This document shows, one piece after another, positions 22,547-34,268 of a DNA stretch of 64,000 nucleotides. The DNA is taken from positions 394,433-458,432 of the forward strand of contig JXTC01000040.1 of NCBI GenBank assembly GCA_002914845.1, in the 5' to 3' direction. The number at the start of each line of letters is the position of its first letter. Positions within the stretch are counted from its first letter, which is position 1. A program made the translations under genes and the position numbers. The notes beneath the pieces were generated by a model, which was given only the letters and a program-made list of their open reading frames with translations, was not told where the DNA came from and made no database searches. This DNA comes from Trema orientale (lineage: Eukaryota > Streptophyta > Magnoliopsida > Rosales > Cannabaceae).

Positions 22547-22653
22547 CTCTAGGGTTTTTCTTGAGCTCTATCGGCGGATCTTCGAAAGAGAGAGTGAGAG
22601 CAGTTAACAGAGGAAGATGCCGATGTTAGGTTTTATATACCGAAAAACCCTAA
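22547..22653 (-). promoter_or_regulatory. eL28 promoter: TATA box and telo-boxes
   Basis: On the minus strand a TATATAAAA box lies at 22631-22639. A telo-box, AAACCCTAA, lies at 22645-22653 (given here as + strand), and another AGGGTTT-type motif at about 22551-22557. Telo-boxes are known in promoters of plant translation genes, where they work with other elements in growing tissue. Confidence 0.65.
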
Positions 22654-22779
22654 TTGCCTGGACATCAAGGGTACGACCATTTTCTCTTTATTACATTTAA
22701 GCCCTCTATTTGAAAAGACCGTTATACCCTTATTCATTAGTTAGCGACACGTTACTTGTCCTGAAAAGTGAAAAGTCTA

Positions 22780-23230
22780 CTGTCGTTTGCCCTCTAAAAA
22801 GAATGAGGGGCAAAAATTCATAAACTCGGAAGTAAACGACAAACCCTTTGTTGTCCTAAGTTTGTTCTCGATAACGTAAAAGCGACTTGTCGCTTTGATC
22901 ACAGTTTGCCACCAGTCTGTTGGTGAGTAAACGACAGACGTTCATTGGTTTGACCTTAACACTGCCTTTGATCACGGTTTGTAATACGCATGTAGTTTTA
23001 TTCTGTTCTGTAGAGCTTAATGTCATTTATTAGATAAAACGACATTATTTTGAACTTCCTTGCTTCAAATGGAAAACGACATTTTTTGGTTTCAGAGAAG
23101 TCTCGTTTTCCGTAAGTCTGCTCCATATACGACACCCTGTTAATTTATCGTATTTTAAAAAAAAAAATGCGTCGTTTTATCTGTCAGAATTTGTTGTCGT
23201 TAAAACAAACAGATTGTCGTTTAACACAGC
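22780..23230. repeat. Cluster of AACGACA / TGTCGTT motifs
   Basis: The octamer-like motif AAACGACA, its complement and close variants recur about ten times on both strands in 450 bases (for example at about 22782, 22845, 22935, 23037, 23084, 23172, 23197, 23215). Dense, mixed-orientation short motifs like this resemble the subterminal repeats of CACTA or other DNA transposons. No terminal CACTA was found. Confidence 0.4.
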
Positions 23231-23424
23231 CCTTTCTATACTTCACCCGCTAGCCCAAGCCCAAAAGAGGCTGATACACACATGACCAACGACTCAGAGC
23301 AAACTTCTTTTCCAACCTTCTAATGTTGAGATTTAGGTTTCGTTTGGAATTTAAATTTTTAGAAGAAAAGAAAAAAAATTACAAAAGATTCTATTTTTTC
23401 TAGAAATTTTTTTAAAAAAAACGA

Positions 23425-23576
23425 GGAGACGGCTATAGTAGGGGCGCCCCTACGTAAGGCCCCTGTTTATACACCATTTGATGAGAATCTGTGGGGAATC
23501 TATTTATACACAGATTCCCATCAAACGGTGTATAAACAGGGCTTTACGTAGGGACGCCCCTACTGTAGACGCGTCC
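23425..23576. mobile_element. Fold-back MITE family A, copy 1
   Basis: Long inverted arms run from GGAGACGGCTATAGTAGGGG to CCCCTACTGTAGACGCGTCC. The 9-bp duplication AAAAAACGA flanks it (23416-23424 and 23577-23585). This copy is about 20 bases shorter in the middle than its siblings. Confidence 0.9.
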
Positions 23577-23610
23577 AAAAAACGAAGGTTTAATTTTATG
23601 TTATTTTTTA

Positions 23611-23782
23611 GGGCGCGTCTACAGTAGGGGCGTCCCTGCGTAGGGCCCTATCTATACACCGTTTGATGGGAATTTGTGTATAAATAGATTCCCCACAGAT
23701 TCCCGTTATTCCCCACAGATTCCCATCAAACGGTATATAAAGAGTGACCCTACATAGGGGCGCCCCTACTGTAGCCCTCTCC
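23611..23782. mobile_element. Fold-back MITE family A, copy 2
   Basis: The 172-base element is flanked by TATTTTTTA (23602-23610 and 23783-23791). It lies in the opposite orientation to copies 1, 4 and 5, with the GGGCGCGTC end on the left. Confidence 0.9.
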
Positions 23783-23831
23783 TATTTTTTAATATATAGA
23801 ATTTTAATATCCAAATTTATAAAAACAAAAA

Positions 23832-24003
23832 GAGCGCGTCTACAGTAGGGACGTCCCTACGTAGGGACCTGTCTATTCACCGTTTGATGAGAATCTGTGT
23901 ATAAATAGATTCCCCACAGATTCCCGTTATTCTCCACAGATTCCCATCAAACGATATATAAAGGGTGGCCCTACGTAAGGGCGCCCCTACTGTAGTCCTC
24001 CCC
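23832..24003. mobile_element. Fold-back MITE family A, copy 3
   Basis: The 172-base element is flanked by AAACAAAAA (23823-23831 and 24004-24012). It has the same orientation as copy 2. Confidence 0.9.
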
Positions 24004-24038
24004 AAACAAAAATGTCAAAATAAAGTTTTATAATCTTT

Positions 24039-24213
24039 GGAGATGGCTACGGTAGAGCCGTCCCTACGTAGGGTCATGCCTTAATTATCGTTAGATGGAA
24101 ATCTGTGGAGAATAACGGGAATATGTGGAGAATCTATTTATATAGAGATTCTCATCCAACGGTGAATAGACAGGACCCTACGTAGGGGCGTCCCTACTGT
24201 AGATGCGCCCTCC
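24039..24213. mobile_element. Fold-back MITE family A, copy 4
   Basis: The 175-base element is flanked by ATAATCTTT (24030-24038 and 24214-24222). Its left inner arm carries TCATGCCTTAATTATCGTT, as in copies 5 and 6, so the two arms of the family are not identical. Confidence 0.9.
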
Positions 24214-24222
24214 ATAATCTTT

Positions 24223-24905
24223 TAGAAAAAATATTTTTCTTTTTCTTTTTCTATGACTTTTTTCTTGCAATTTTTTTTCTTCCAAAATCTAGGTTTCAAA
24301 CGGAGAGTTCGAATAGTTGAAAAAAAAAATTACAAAATAAAGGATGATAAACCTTTCTCCCAAAAAAAAAATAATAATAACAACGTAATATCGTATAATT
24401 CCAAGCAATGAAATAAAGCCTGAAAATTTGCCTCGGAAATTAATTAAATTAATCCTGTCCAACGCTTGAACTTGGAAAGTACAGTAGAGGAATGAAGTTA
24501 TTAAATAGCCAGAATTAAAATTCACTTGAAGAAAGAAACTAATATACCAGGTCGTCAACACCTTACACCACTAGACTAGATCCCTTCCAACGCCACCATC
24601 TTTACACCTCAACTAATGTAATGTTACAGTATATACAGAGCCAAAAAAGAAGCCTCCATTAATCGGGTAATACTACCAGTTTCTTTCTACAAATAACCCA
24701 AAAAAGGTGTGACATTGTACAAATGGAAAAGGGGTATATATATCAGTGCTGCCAACCCAACATGGTCAAAGAAGAGAGGAGGCATAAGGCTGACTCAAAC
24801 CCCACCAATGCCAAAGGACCTAATTCACAGGGTACTTATGTAGTAGTAGTTCAACTACAACATCCTCTTAAGAAGACAAGAACCAACTTCATGAAATGCA
24901 TGCCT
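24223..24905. other. Between the MITE cluster and the PWWP gene
   Basis: The sequence is AT-rich. The part from about 24580 onward is probably the 3' UTR of the minus-strand PWWP gene. No other feature was recognised. Confidence 0.5.
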
Positions 24906-27900
24906 TTAACCACGGTGGGTTTGCCGTGCTGAGCCGTTCACAGCCTCATTTATCCTGCTAAATACTAGTTTAAGGGGAATACAAGCTATTACGGGCCCCT
25001 TTGGTTTCTCTACCACTGCTTTCCTCTCTTCAGATTTCTTGTTACCCGTCAGTGAAGATAGTTTCCTAATCTTTTTAGGCAACAGCCCAGATTTCTTTGT
25101 TTTGGGCGATTTATTTGGCGAACGCCGCCGTTGCAAAACCAAATGCTTGGTTGGAATTCTTCCACGTACTGAAGTCCGCTTACCATAACTCATACGACCA
25201 CCTTCCAAATCGCGTTCCACTGTGTTCAACAGAGGATCACAGAAGCCGTCCTCTAACACTTCCACGGCAAGAGGGTGACCAACTATAGCTTTACCATTCA
25301 ACTTACTCATGAGGGAAACCAGCGGAACATGAGGTGGCCTGTAGTTGGCTTTCACCTCGAGCTTAACCTCATATAATGAGGCATCAGATGGACCATTTCT
25401 GATGGACAAATCTGACATCCGATATCTGGAGTGAACCGTGAAGCGAGATTGACGATAAGGAAGTAATCTTTGAGGTGGCAGTGAGTCATCATGCAATACC
25501 TTCAACGCTGCAGTATGCCCACTCATGTTTGACTCTCTTTGAGATGGATGCTTGCTCCAACCATGACCATCTCCCTGGTCTTCAGCAACTGGTTTGGACC
25601 TGGCTTCTAAAGCACCGTTGTATGAACCTGAGGATCCATTAATGCCATTGCAATCAAATTTTTGATCGAAACCCTGAGACAATCCATCCGAGTGCTCTAT
25701 ACCTGCCAAACAAGCATTGGATTCATCATCCATGTCCACATGTTTTCTTGAGTCTTGTTTTCTATTTTTACTTATTTGTCTTGAATTCCTCTTGCCTTTT
25801 AACTGCCACTTTGAAGTACCTTTCTCTATCCTCTGCCTAATTTCAGCATGCAGCGCTTCTGAGCTGGTAGAACCAGTCTCGTTATTGCCCTCATTTCTCA
25901 ACGATACAGCTTCTGCCTGACTACTTTGACTAGATTGCCTTCTCAAAGCACCATTTTGAGGCCTCCCAGATGAACAAGAAACAACTAAAGGAGAATGACC
26001 TGACAGAGCAAGAAAAAAAATCTGCATTAGAAGAAAATTCCATGAAATTCTTCACCAGGCCCTACATCAGGCACATAAAAAAGCCTATCTGCAGTACAAG
26101 AAAAGGCAAAAAAGGAAGAGGATAAAGAAATGTAGGTCCAGGAGTACCTATATGTAATCTAACAGCACATAATTAGAACAAGTATATTAGGACCAAACAA
26201 AAAATGTAAATTACTGAAGATGTCAAATAATACAACATTATCAAATGGGACAACTACCAAAAAGGATCAAATACAAAACTAGGATGAATACTGGCCAAGT
26301 AACACCAATATGCTCATGAGCGCATGTGCTCAAAGACGGCGCAAATGTGGCTGATATGGGAGCCAAGTAAACATATATAAACAGGTTTAGCATATGTTAT
26401 CTCTCAAAATCAAAGTCCGACATGCAGCATAGGTATAAGACCCTAATTTATAAAGAACTTGCAACTTAAATGTGCCACAGAGGAGGTTGGGATCCTATGA
26501 CAATTGGCACATCATCATTGTTGTTATCGATGGGGATAAATGCTATTGGATAACATCTGTACAGAACAGGCACAAGATGTGGATAAACATCTACATCAAG
26601 CATACCTGCAGAGTGCTTTTCCTCTCTGATTAATGGCACCTCAAACAACCTTTCAGAAGAATCATTCTCAACGATTTCAGGTATGCTGGAAATTCCATTT
26701 TCTTTCACCTTGTCAACATGGGGAGTATCACAAGCGAGTTCTGAAGTATTTAAAGAGGCCCCATTCTCACATGAAACTCCATTACAGTCCGAGTTATTGT
26801 TGACCACCACCGAGATCTTTGATTCAGTAGATTCTAATCCAGAAACCCTGCCATCAGATAATCCCCCCAGAGGTGAACCACATGAACTGGGAAGTTGGTC
26901 ACAAATAACTGGAACAGAAACCATAGCTGTACTCTCTAAAACCTTTGTCAGTGGACGCCGGCGGTTTTTCTTTTTCAAAAACTCATGGACATTTGCCACT
27001 TGAGTTCTCTTTCTTTTAAGCGAAGAGTTACCTCGACTACCATTTGCTGTACTTCCATTAGACACACAGTTCCCATTGTTTGAATTAGCTATTGAAGCAT
27101 TTTCTTGTTGAACTAGCTCAAGTAGCCCTCCAGCCTGGACCTTTCTTTTCGAAGCTGTGCCAACTCCCAGGTCCTCAAGCCCTCTCATTCGCTTAACTCC
27201 TTCGGTTCCATCATCCTCTGAATCATTTGGGGTTCTCCTCCTTCCCTGCACATGTTGCACTTTAGGAGAACTGTTATGATTTGGCTCTTCAAAAGATATA
27301 CCAGATTGAGATAATTCTGGAGCTGAATCTGAATTATCTTCCGAATCACCCACATCGTCGTCCATATCATCATTCCCATTGCCAGAATGAGACATGGAAG
27401 GTGATTCTCTGGCTAAACTACCATTCTCACCACCCAAATTATCCATTCTAGGACTAAAGTCCTTACGATCTTTCTCCAGTCGAGCATTCTCAATCTCAAG
27501 AGCATGGATAATGGCATCTTCTCTCCGAGCATATTTTACTGCCTTCTTACTGGAATTAGCTGCAGAAGCTTTCGCCTTTTCAATGCAGTCATCATACTCT
27601 CCACATCGAAATGCTTTTACCCTCTTTGATTTTTCAAGGTTATACCAATCTCTGAGTCAAAAGCAACACCGTCAGATCGTGTTTTATAAGTCCACAAAAA
27701 GCTAAGCAATTCATCAGAATACGACACATTTCAAAACTTCATAAGACAGTTTCCATCAACATACAAAGAAGCATGACAAGGCTGTAGAAACAGGTAGGAA
27801 AAAAGATTTTTACTTTAATCACTATTCTCGAACAAAATGTCATAAGATAAAATCATCTTGGAATATAATCTCTACAATTCCTAGCCCAAGAAAAAAGTTT

Positions 27901-28798
27901 TTGTTGTAGTTTAAAAGTGCTAAAGTTATCCATCCATGCTAACCAAACATATAGCAACTCGGTATTTTAACTTTGAACATAAGTTCAAAAGAAAAATTAT
28001 GAAAGAACACTTTCTGAAGCTATGATACGCTATTGAAACAAAAATATTGATTCATACCAACAGAATTCAGCCGAAATTGAACAATTTTAAAGTAAAGGTA
28101 TAAAAGAATTTGAATGCCTTCCCAACCATCCAAACAAGAATTTTCGTGAAGCATATATCTACACACGAACAACATTGCACCTTTGTTAAACTTTACATCC
28201 ACCATTATAAACTGATTATGCATTTTAACTTATACTGTAAAGCAACTAAACTGCAGAACAACAAAGATGAAGCCAAGTAACTTATCAGTTGTTGGAAAAC
28301 TCCAAGAAAAAGACCAAGTCACTAACTGAACCCAGAAAGTATAAAGATAACACCACCAAACTTGCTGCTTAGCACACTTCAAACCCACAAGTCTATTAAA
28401 CCCGCAACAACAATTTTTCACAATAGCATTATCAAATGGCATGAACTTTAAGCTTATACAACTTGATGAACAATAAAAACAAGAATTAGAAAAATGAGTA
28501 CAAGTCAATAAAAATTCAAAACCAGGGTTCTCATCCAAGGCAACCAAGTACGTAAAGATTTGGGTTCTTTTTTTTCCAAAAAAAAAGGACTGAAAGAGCA
28601 CACTCACACGCTTGCATCCTCGCGACCCAGAAGCTTCACGGGCGTACCCGATCTCGGCGAAACTAAGCAACTCTCAGATAACTCATCAAGACCCATTATT
28701 CGGCCGGGCCACCACGACCCGTTCCGGCGGCGGACCCAAACCAAGCCGCCCACCGACGCGTCAATGCCCTTGTTAATGGCCTCACCGGAGCTTCCCAT
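24906..28798 (-). CDS. PWWP-domain protein, At1g51745-like
   Basis: Three minus-strand exons (28608-28798, 26606-27651, 24906-25999) join to 776 codons. The N-terminal PWWP domain begins near residue 16 with VGGLVWVRRRNGSWWPG, where SWWPG is the PWWP core; such domains bind methylated histone tails and DNA, so a nuclear chromatin role is expected. The rest is long, low-complexity and charged: an acidic run (DDMDDDVGDSEDNSDS), then several basic clusters that can act as nuclear signals (LKRKR, KKKNRRRP, KGKRNSRQISKNRKQ). The exon 2/3 join (GCAG/GT...CAG/GTCATT) restores phase and avoids an in-frame read-through of 45 codons to a stop at 26466. Start codon 28798 fits the family start MGSS. Intron 1 is about 956 bases. 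The same family neighbours the RWD and GDH genes in Arabidopsis (from memory). Confidence 0.85.
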
Positions 28799-29600
28799 CT
28801 CAACCAAACCCTCCTACCCCAAAAAAAAAATTTTGAAAAATCCCCAAAAGCAAAGCAATCGAACTCTGATTCAACGAAACCAAAAACCAATGTCAACCCT
28901 CCATTTTTAGCCACCCCCAAGTCCCAAAAATCTCCCAGAGCCAGAGCCTTGTCTTCAAAGACAAATGCATATATATACTATTATCCCTTAAACCTGAAGA
29001 AAAATAGAAAAATACCCAGTAAAGAGAGAGAGAAAAATATTAGAAAATTTTCGATCTCACATGGAGCGAAAATCCAAAGAAAATAATAATAATAATAATA
29101 AGTAAAAATAAATAATGCATTAGCTAATTAAAAAAAATATAGAAAATATTTGTTCTTTGTGAATAAAGGAATGACCTTATAAGAAGCGTCTATGAAGAGA
29201 AAAATAGGTATTAAAAGAGGTGAAGAAGATCTGGTCTGTTTCTTCTTTCCCTGAAAAAATTATTAAAGTGTTTTCTGTTAAGCTTTTTCTGATCTTGACG
29301 GCTTAGTTTTGTTTCTTTTTTCTTTTAACTGAAAATTAGATTGAAGCTTGAGCTGGGTTTTTCACAGTGTACAGAGCCGAAGAGAGAGAGAGTTAGAAAG
29401 AGAAAGAGAAAGTGGGTTTGGGTTTGGGTTTGGGGGTTGTGTTTGGATCAAACCGTACCTTTTTGGTATCTTTATGCGCGGAGAGAGAGGTTTCAGTCTC
29501 ACAGATAGAGAGAGCGAGAAGACGCAAGTGAGGTAGTAGAAACTGAGGGAAAAATAGAGTAAGGGCATTTCAGCAAATAATTATTAACAACAATGAACAA
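28799..29600 (-). promoter_or_regulatory. Leader and promoter of the PWWP gene
   Basis: The span contains GA/CT-rich microsatellites (29018-29035, 29380-29410, 29505-29520), a GGGTTT repeat (about 29411-29440) and an AAT run (29083-29103). CT-rich leaders are usual in plants. I could not pick one TATA box with confidence. Confidence 0.4.
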
Positions 29601-29642
29601 TCTATATATCTATATCTATATATCTATATATATATATATATT

Positions 29643-29763
29643 AAGCCTGGAGCAGAGAGAGTGTAAAAACTCTGATAGCTTCTTTGATCACCATTCTATT
29701 TTAAAGCCTGGAGCAGAGAGAGTGTAAAAACTCTGATAGCTTCTTTGATCACCATTCTATTTT
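29643..29763. repeat. Near-perfect 61-bp tandem duplication
   Basis: The unit starting aagcctggagcagagagag at 29643 is repeated at 29704 with no difference that I can see through ccattctatttt. Such identity means the duplication is recent, or an assembly artefact. Confidence 0.9.
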
Positions 29764-29852
29764 TAAAATTTTTAGAAAAATCCTAATTTTTTCATGATAT
29801 GATTGGTCCTATTATTATTTTTCTTTGCTATAATTGGTTGAAATATATATTT

Positions 29853-30110
29853 GTATTATATAATATTATATTTAGTTTAATATTAATGATACTTTATATT
29901 AAATTTAGTTCATCGAACAAATAGCTGTGACACATTCGTTGTATCAAAATAAATGTAAAAATAAATACATTGTTTAAGTAATACCTGTGATACATTCGTT
30001 GCATCAAAATAAATATAAAAATAAATACATTGTTTAATGTTTTATATAATATTATATTTAATTTAATATTAATTATACCTTATATTAAATTTAGTTCATT
30101 GAACAAAAAA
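29853..30110. repeat. Direct repeats inside the Helitron
   Basis: Two layers occur: tataatattatattta-type blocks at about 29856 and 30043 (period about 187), and acattcgttg-atcaaaataaat blocks at about 29933 and 29993 (period 60). Confidence 0.65.
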
Positions 30111-30319
30111 TTATGTAATATTCATCTCATCAAAATAAATATAGAGACAAATACATTCTTTAATATTGTAATACATTGAATCCAACTATAAATTAAGCCT
30201 AATATATGCAATATTAATACTATATCGCGCAAAAACGCGGTATAACGTCTAGTTACATATATATTAAAGGCAGAAATTACAAATCAATCAAACTGATAGT
30301 AGAATGTTCTTTTTTTTTA

Positions 30320-30640
30320 AATAGAGTAAACTGCAACAAAATTACCTAAGTTTAAATATTTTGTAATTTAAATTCTAAAATTTTGACTCTTTAAATAATA
30401 TATTAATATTAAGAATTTCTGAAAATTAATACTTTAGATTGACTTTTTGAATAATTTTAACAAGTGAAAAATAATAATACCATCAAAATTAATAAAAAAA
30501 ATAAGGACTAAAGAATATTACTATCATTTTATTACAAAAAATAGCCAAAAACCCACTGCATGGTATCAATTTTCACAAAATCTTAATATGAGAATAGTAT
30601 TTTATAAACTCTAAATTTCAGGGTTTAAATTACATAACAT
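30320..30640. repeat. Third copy of the fold-back family at 8296
   Basis: It shares gactctt-aaataata, attaagaatttctga and the distal inverted half (cttaatatgagaatagtatttt) with 8296-8900. It is diverged and non-coding. Confidence 0.45.
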
Positions 30641-30691
30641 CAGACCTCACGCTATTTTTTTTACATTTCACCCTTCTAAATATAATAAGTT

Positions 30692-31190
30692 TATGGCACA
30701 AATGGTCCCTGAACTATCCAACTAGTGACAATTTGGTCCTTAAAGTTTTAATTACGGTAATAAAGTCCCTAAATTTTTTGATTTGTAGCAATTTAGTCAT
30801 CAGACGATCTAAATTATGACCTGCTGTTAAATTTCTGACAAAAGCCACATAAGAATTGCAAACTAAAAGAGTATTTAAAGAAAATAAACTAAACGAAAAG
30901 ATTTGGAGAGAATAAAAGATGCATTATTTGAAGTTTTTAAAATTTTTGGAGTTGTAAATTTAGATAAAATTTTTCTATGATTGTTCATTTTTATGCTTAA
31001 AGTTTCCAAATTACTTTTTAAATATACTTTCAGATGCCACTATGTGTGTTTTTGGTCAAAAATTTAATAGCAATTTGTAATTTAGATAGTCTAAAAATTA
31101 AATTGCTACAAATTAGAAAGTTCATAGACTTAATTGCTACAATTGAAATTTTGCTGACCAAATTGCCACACATTAGATATTTGTGCAATT
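30692..31190. mobile_element. MITE family B, copy 1
   Basis: The left end ATGGCACAAATGGTCCCTGA and repeated phrases of the type caatttagt / ctaaatt pair with a decayed right end (tgccacacattagatatttg). A better preserved relative lies at 37854-38392. Confidence 0.45.
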
Positions 31191-31962
31191 AATACAAATA
31201 TAATATAATGCTAACAACATATCATTACTAAAAGTTCTTCAGTATTTTATTGGGACTACACTGTGTGTAATATGAATTATTTTGTATGTATCATGGTGAA
31301 GCTACAACATTTCAAAGTCACGTTTTTTATTTTATTTATTATATTATAAGAGAGGGTTATTTGATATGGAGAGTTTCAAGTTTTCAAACAAGGACTCTGG
31401 AAACTCGAATAACTGTGTTTTGTTACACATCAAAATCTTTTTCAAGTTTCCTAAGAACATCAAGAAACTATGTTTGGTTGCGCATAGAACGAAAATTTGG
31501 AAGAAAAAATAAGGTTAAAAAATTGTGATTTTATTATGGAACCCACGGATTCAGATGAAGGTTAACGCGAAAATTACCTATTTAGGTGGGATTAATATTA
31601 CCCCAAATAATGGCTAACACAGCTCATTAGTTTTCACACACCCATGAGTCAAAAAATATAAAACTCATAACAAACGTGGAATCTTTTAAATTCTCATTCT
31701 CATGCCCAACAACTTCCCGTACCAAACAGCTCTAAGGGATAAAACTTGATGCTTACTCGAATCCCCATTCAACTTCATTTGGAATATGGATTTTTAGAGG
31801 AAAATAACAAAAATAAAAAAATAAAAAAAAGTTGTATAAAAAAATAGAAAAAAGTTGTAGGACTCTATTTTTTCTTATTTAGACTTAAATTAAAAATGAA
31901 ATAATTTTTTTTCAAGAAAAGTGAAAATTAGAATTGATGTCATTTTTGTATATATAGAATTT
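31191..31962. other. AT-rich intergenic, nothing recognised
   Basis: The 80-codon + frame at 31286 shows no protein family pattern. Poly-A tracts lie near 31810-31850. Confidence 0.5.
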
Positions 31963-32134
31963 GGGGATGGCTACGGTAAGGGCGTCCCTACGTAGGGTCA
32001 TGCCTTAATTATCGTTGGATGGGAATTTGTGGGGAATAACGGGAATCTGTGGAGAATCTATTTATATACAGATTCCCATCCAACGGTGAATAGACAGGGC
32101 CCTACGTAGGGGCGCCCCTACTGTAGACGCGCCC
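31963..32134. mobile_element. Fold-back MITE family A, copy 5
   Basis: The 172-base element is flanked by ATAGAATTT (31954-31962 and 32135-32143). It starts GGGGATGGCTACGGTAAGGG and ends CTACTGTAGACGCGCCC. Confidence 0.9.
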
Positions 32135-32574
32135 ATAGAATTTTGACATATAAAATCCAAAAATTTCAAAATAAAATTTTAAAATTTTAAAAAAATTGTT
32201 TTCTTTTTCTTTTTCATTGACTTTTTTCTTGTAATTTTTTTTCTTTCAAAACTCTAGAGTCCAAACAGAGCCCAAAAGTGAGTGAAATGCCAATTGGATT
32301 AACTTTACAACAATATCAATATTACGACTTTGAACCAAAAAAATAAAATAAAAATAAAAAACATATGGCTTGATATTAGTTAGAATGAATTAGGAAAAAT
32401 CTATTAAATATATCTAATATGACCCATAATTCAAAAATAAATATAATGCTTGATGATACCATATAGTATTTGCATGTATTCAATTCATAATTTTCATTTT
32501 ACACAAAACCAATATTACTCTTCTAATTTGAAAGCTAAAACAAATTTATGCATTCATCTTCATTTCGTTTGACC

Positions 32575-33322
32575 TAGAGATGCAATTTTGGGCCACGGTT
32601 CATGGGCTAGCCCAAGTCCGTGTAGCTACAGTGTCAAGACGGATCAACCCATCCTGACACTGTAGATAGGCTGGGCTGAGCTAAAATATTGTGACTAGTG
32701 GGCCTACCCGGCACACCAAAATTTATAGAATGGGCTAGACCAGCCCGCGATGGACCAAGGTAAGCTGACTGATTCTGGCCCATCGCGGGTCGGTCCATTC
32801 TTCTTTTATTTTTATTTTTTTTGTTCTTTATTTTTTAAATTTTGTTATGTATAATCTTAAACATTTTATACTATTTTTTTCCTTACTAAACTAAGGTTTT
32901 GTATTGTCCCACTAAATTTAACTTGTGAGATTTTTAATAAAACAGTCATAAATAAAATTTTTGTTAATGGTTTACATAATTATTTAGTTCTATCCATATT
33001 AGTTTTTCTAATATCAGTAAATATTTTTTTATTATTTATATTAATTAATACTTAAATTAATTTATAATTGTATTAAATCATTTAGGATTTGATAAAAAAA
33101 TAACTTTAAAGTTAAACAAAATTTTTTTTTTTAAAACTAAAATGAGTCGGTCTGTAGTAGACTATAATGGGCCAGCCCACATATAGGGTAGTCTATTGGA
33201 TGGACTGGCCGATCTAATCTGGCCTACGAAAATAATGAGCTGGACTAGGCCAACTCGACATGTGACCCGCAATAGACCCATCTGATATGGACCAGACCGG
33301 ATGGTCTATTTTTGCATCTCTA
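32575..33322. mobile_element. Non-autonomous hAT element, 748 bp
   Basis: The left end TAGAGATGCAATTTTGGGCC and the right end, inverted, TAGAGATGCAAAAATAGACC are hAT-type termini. The flanks GTTTGACC (32567-32574) and GTTAGACC (33323-33330) are an 8-bp target duplication with one change. The subterminal parts are rich in GGGC/GCCC words (gcccgcgatgg, cccatcgcgggt); the centre is AT-rich. No transposase remains. Confidence 0.75.
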
Positions 33323-33487
33323 GTTAGACCTCAAAATGGACTGAGTAAAGTTAATAAAATGCTTATAACACATGTAAGGGTGATTGCTTGCGACTGAGTG
33401 AGGATAAATATATACTTCCAAATATTTTATTGACTTTTATCTACGTACTTTTTTTCAGTATTTTCTTCGGTTAATCATTATTTTATT

Positions 33488-33659
33488 GGGCACGTCTACA
33501 GTAGGGGCGCCCCTATGTAGGGCCCTGTCTATTCACCGTTGGATAGGAATCTGTATATAAATAGATTCTCTACAGATTCCCGTTATTCCCCATAGATTCC
33601 TATCCAACGATAATTAAGGCATGACCCTACGTAGGGACGCCCCTACCGTAGCCATCCCG
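33488..33659. mobile_element. Fold-back MITE family A, copy 6
   Basis: The 172-base element is flanked by TATTTTATT (33479-33487 and 33660-33668). It lies in the opposite orientation to copy 5, and the middle carries the same unequal arms. Confidence 0.9.
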
Positions 33660-33668
33660 TATTTTATT

Positions 33669-34261
33669 TGATCGGTGACAATTAAACATTCTTCAGCGAT
33701 ATTTTAGTAAACTATCAGTCCAATTTGGGATTTAATAAAATGATTGTACATATTTGTTTCAATTTTAAATTGGAAGGATGTTGTTTTTAAAAAAAAAATG
33801 AAAAGACTTTGTTGATTATGTGTAAAATTATATAATTAGATAACTATCCCTTCAAAAATACCTTCTTTTAGTGTGTATATTTATATGTAAATTATCCCAA
33901 AGTGAATATAAAAAATATCAAAATACCCTCAACAATTTCGATTATTTTTTTGATGCATTTTTTAAACAAATTTCGATGATCTTTTATTACGTTCAGCAAA
34001 GATGATAAACATTAAAATGTGACTATTTTCTACTCAAGGCTAAGATGGAAGATCTATAATAAAATTTCCCGTGAATTGTTAATGATAATATTATACTTGC
34101 AACTATAAACATTCATCACTAATAAGTCTTATTATGGAAAAATGATAGAAACATCATTCAAATGAACAAAAGGGAGTGTCTATCAACCCCTAAAAGTGGA
34201 TGTATTGTCGTATCCTTCTTGTCAACTATTTATCTAGAATGAATGATCACGGTATATAGTA
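33669..34261. other. AT-rich intergenic, nothing recognised
   Basis: No coding signal, RNA gene or transposon ends were seen. Confidence 0.5.
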
Positions 34262-34268
34262 AAGGGAG

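Larger units (their letters stand above)
29601..30252 (+). mobile_element. Probable non-autonomous Helitron
   Basis: The right end has a stem of nine pairs (TATATCGCG at 30221-30229 and CGCGGTATA at 30236-30244, one G-T pair), then ACGT and the terminal CTAG (30249-30252) followed by T. A hairpin about ten bases before CTRR, inserted between A and T, is the Helitron 3' signature. A matching 5' end is TCTATATATCTATATC at 29601 after an A. Inside are a 61-base tandem duplication and further direct repeats. The 3' end is the stronger half of the evidence. Confidence 0.5.

Noticed and set aside
28799-28807. Start three codons upstream of the PWWP gene ATG
   Set aside because: It would again begin at TTG. 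The ATG at 28798 gives the family-type MGSS start.
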